Assembly (NCBI RefSeq): GCF_000067205.1
Contig: NC_010170.1
Span: 2,294,001 to 2,358,000 of the forward strand
Reading direction: 5' to 3'
Length of the DNA stretch: 64,000 nt
Source: Bordetella petrii
GTDB lineage: Bacteria > Pseudomonadota > Gammaproteobacteria > Burkholderiales > Burkholderiaceae_B
The notes below the pieces were generated by a model, which saw only the letters and a program-made list of their open reading frames with translations, ran no database searches and had not been told where the DNA came from. Below are positions 63,634 through 64,000 of the stretch, one piece after another. Position 1 is the first letter of the stretch. Each line of letters starts with the position of its first letter. The translations under genes and the position numbers were made by a program.

Positions 63634-63649
63634 TGGCACGCATATTGCT
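63634..63649 (+). promoter_or_regulatory. Sigma-54 promoter of glnA
   Basis: TGGCACGCATATTGCT matches the -24/-12 consensus TGGCACG-N4-TTGCW exactly. Transcription should begin near 63660, about 55 bases before the glnA ATG. Confidence 0.92.
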
Positions 63650-63713
63650 TTCCTCTTTTCATGCCAGCCGGACCTGGGCTCAGCCCCCGGCGCTTTTATC
63701 ACATGGAGATGAC

Positions 63714-64000
63714 ATGGCAAGCCCGAAAGACATCCTGAAGCAGATCGCCGACAACGAAGTGAAGTTCGTGGACTTCCGCTTCACCGACACGGTGGGCCGC
63801 GAGCACCACGTGTCCGTTCCCACCTCGGCCGTCGATGAAGACAAGCTGGAAAGCGGCCAGGCGTTCGACGGTTCGTCCATTCCGGGCTGGAAGGGCATCG
63901 AGGCTTCCGACATGCTGCTCATCCCCGATCTGGACACCGCCAACCTGGATCCTTTCCGCGAAGAACCCACCCTGATCCTCAGCTGCGACGTGGTCGAACC
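63714..64000 (+). CDS. glnA: Type I glutamine synthetase, 5' end
   Basis: The reading MASPKDILKQIADNEVKF, followed by FRFTDTVGREHHVSVP and FDGSSIPGWKGIEASDM, is the N-terminal beta-grasp of bacterial glutamine synthetase, which forms glutamine from glutamate and ammonia. The gene runs off the window after 95 codons; normal length is about 470. Upstream NtrC boxes and a sigma-54 promoter indicate induction under nitrogen limitation. Confidence 0.95.
   Translation, partial: MASPKDILKQIADNEVKFVDFRFTDTVGREHHVSVPTSAVDEDKLESGQAFDGSSIPGWKGIEASDMLLIPDLDTANLDPFREEPTLILSCDVVE

Larger units (their letters stand above)
63359..63713. other. 355-base glnA control region
   Basis: No gene is seen. It holds one palindromic repeat (63434-63467), two NtrC boxes and a sigma-54 promoter (separate entries). 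ATGGAGATGAC before 63714 is the glnA ribosome-binding region. Confidence 0.75.

Overview
The window is high-GC DNA from a betaproteobacterium, most likely Alcaligenaceae of the Bordetella/Achromobacter type. This is inferred from two Bug-type (tripartite tricarboxylate) binding proteins, two TRAP transporters, many LysR/AraC/GntR regulators, the order gmk-rpoZ-spoT, and the yicC-rph / rdgB-hemW-glnA block. No rRNA, intact tRNA or CRISPR array is seen.

Layout. 1-3.7 kb: the conjugation end (trbL end, trbF, trbG, trbI, DUF2274 gene) of an integrative conjugative element of the Tn4371 type. Its boundary lies inside the 3' end of rlmJ, which is truncated and finished with element-derived codons. 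3.7-9 kb: rlmJ and ugpQ, an intergenic structured repeat, then ppiD, tesA and a ybbA-like ABC ATPase. 9-14.2 kb: regulator-rich accessory DNA (isochorismatase-like hydrolase, GlxA-type AraC regulator, EamA exporter, LysR, AraC, an unknown small gene). 14.5-20.5 kb: a plus-strand TRAP transporter-DUF2848-amidase-DUF1445 operon. 20.7-29.3 kb: a divergent module with a porin and second TRAP system on the minus strand, and a MarR-like regulator plus a 1207-residue fused hydantoinase/5-oxoprolinase on the plus strand. Together these could move a small cyclic imide or lactam across both membranes and open it. 29.6-35 kb: a C45 acyltransferase, a glutamine-type ABC transporter (HPQ), and a GntR regulator divergent from a Bug protein with clear shared operators. 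35-38.3 kb: spoT-rpoZ-gmk. 38.5-47 kb: an SDR, an MFS exporter with divergent TetR, an NlpC/P60 hydrolase, AMP nucleosidase, and a hipBA toxin-antitoxin pair with two 43-bp operators. 47-54 kb: LysR, a 3-hydroxyisobutyrate dehydrogenase-like enzyme, Bug protein, galU, a Ca2+/H+ antiporter-like protein and a low-affinity iron permease-like protein. 53.2-55.8 kb: norR divergent from two hemerythrin-like genes, with three GGT-N7-ACC sites and a sigma-54 promoter. 55.9-64 kb: yicC-rph, then a MmgE/PrpD-acyl-CoA dehydrogenase-LysR cassette, then rdgB-hemW and the start of glnA with NtrC sites and a near-perfect sigma-54 promoter.

Two families of intergenic repeats are present. One is a short palindrome (ten copies, two of them arranged as matching 96-bp inverted pairs). 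The other is a rarer ~130-bp structured element whose two copies share a 67-68 nt core but carry different, self-complementary 30-32 bp arms, with compensatory changes inside the core. The second is the most unusual feature of the window.
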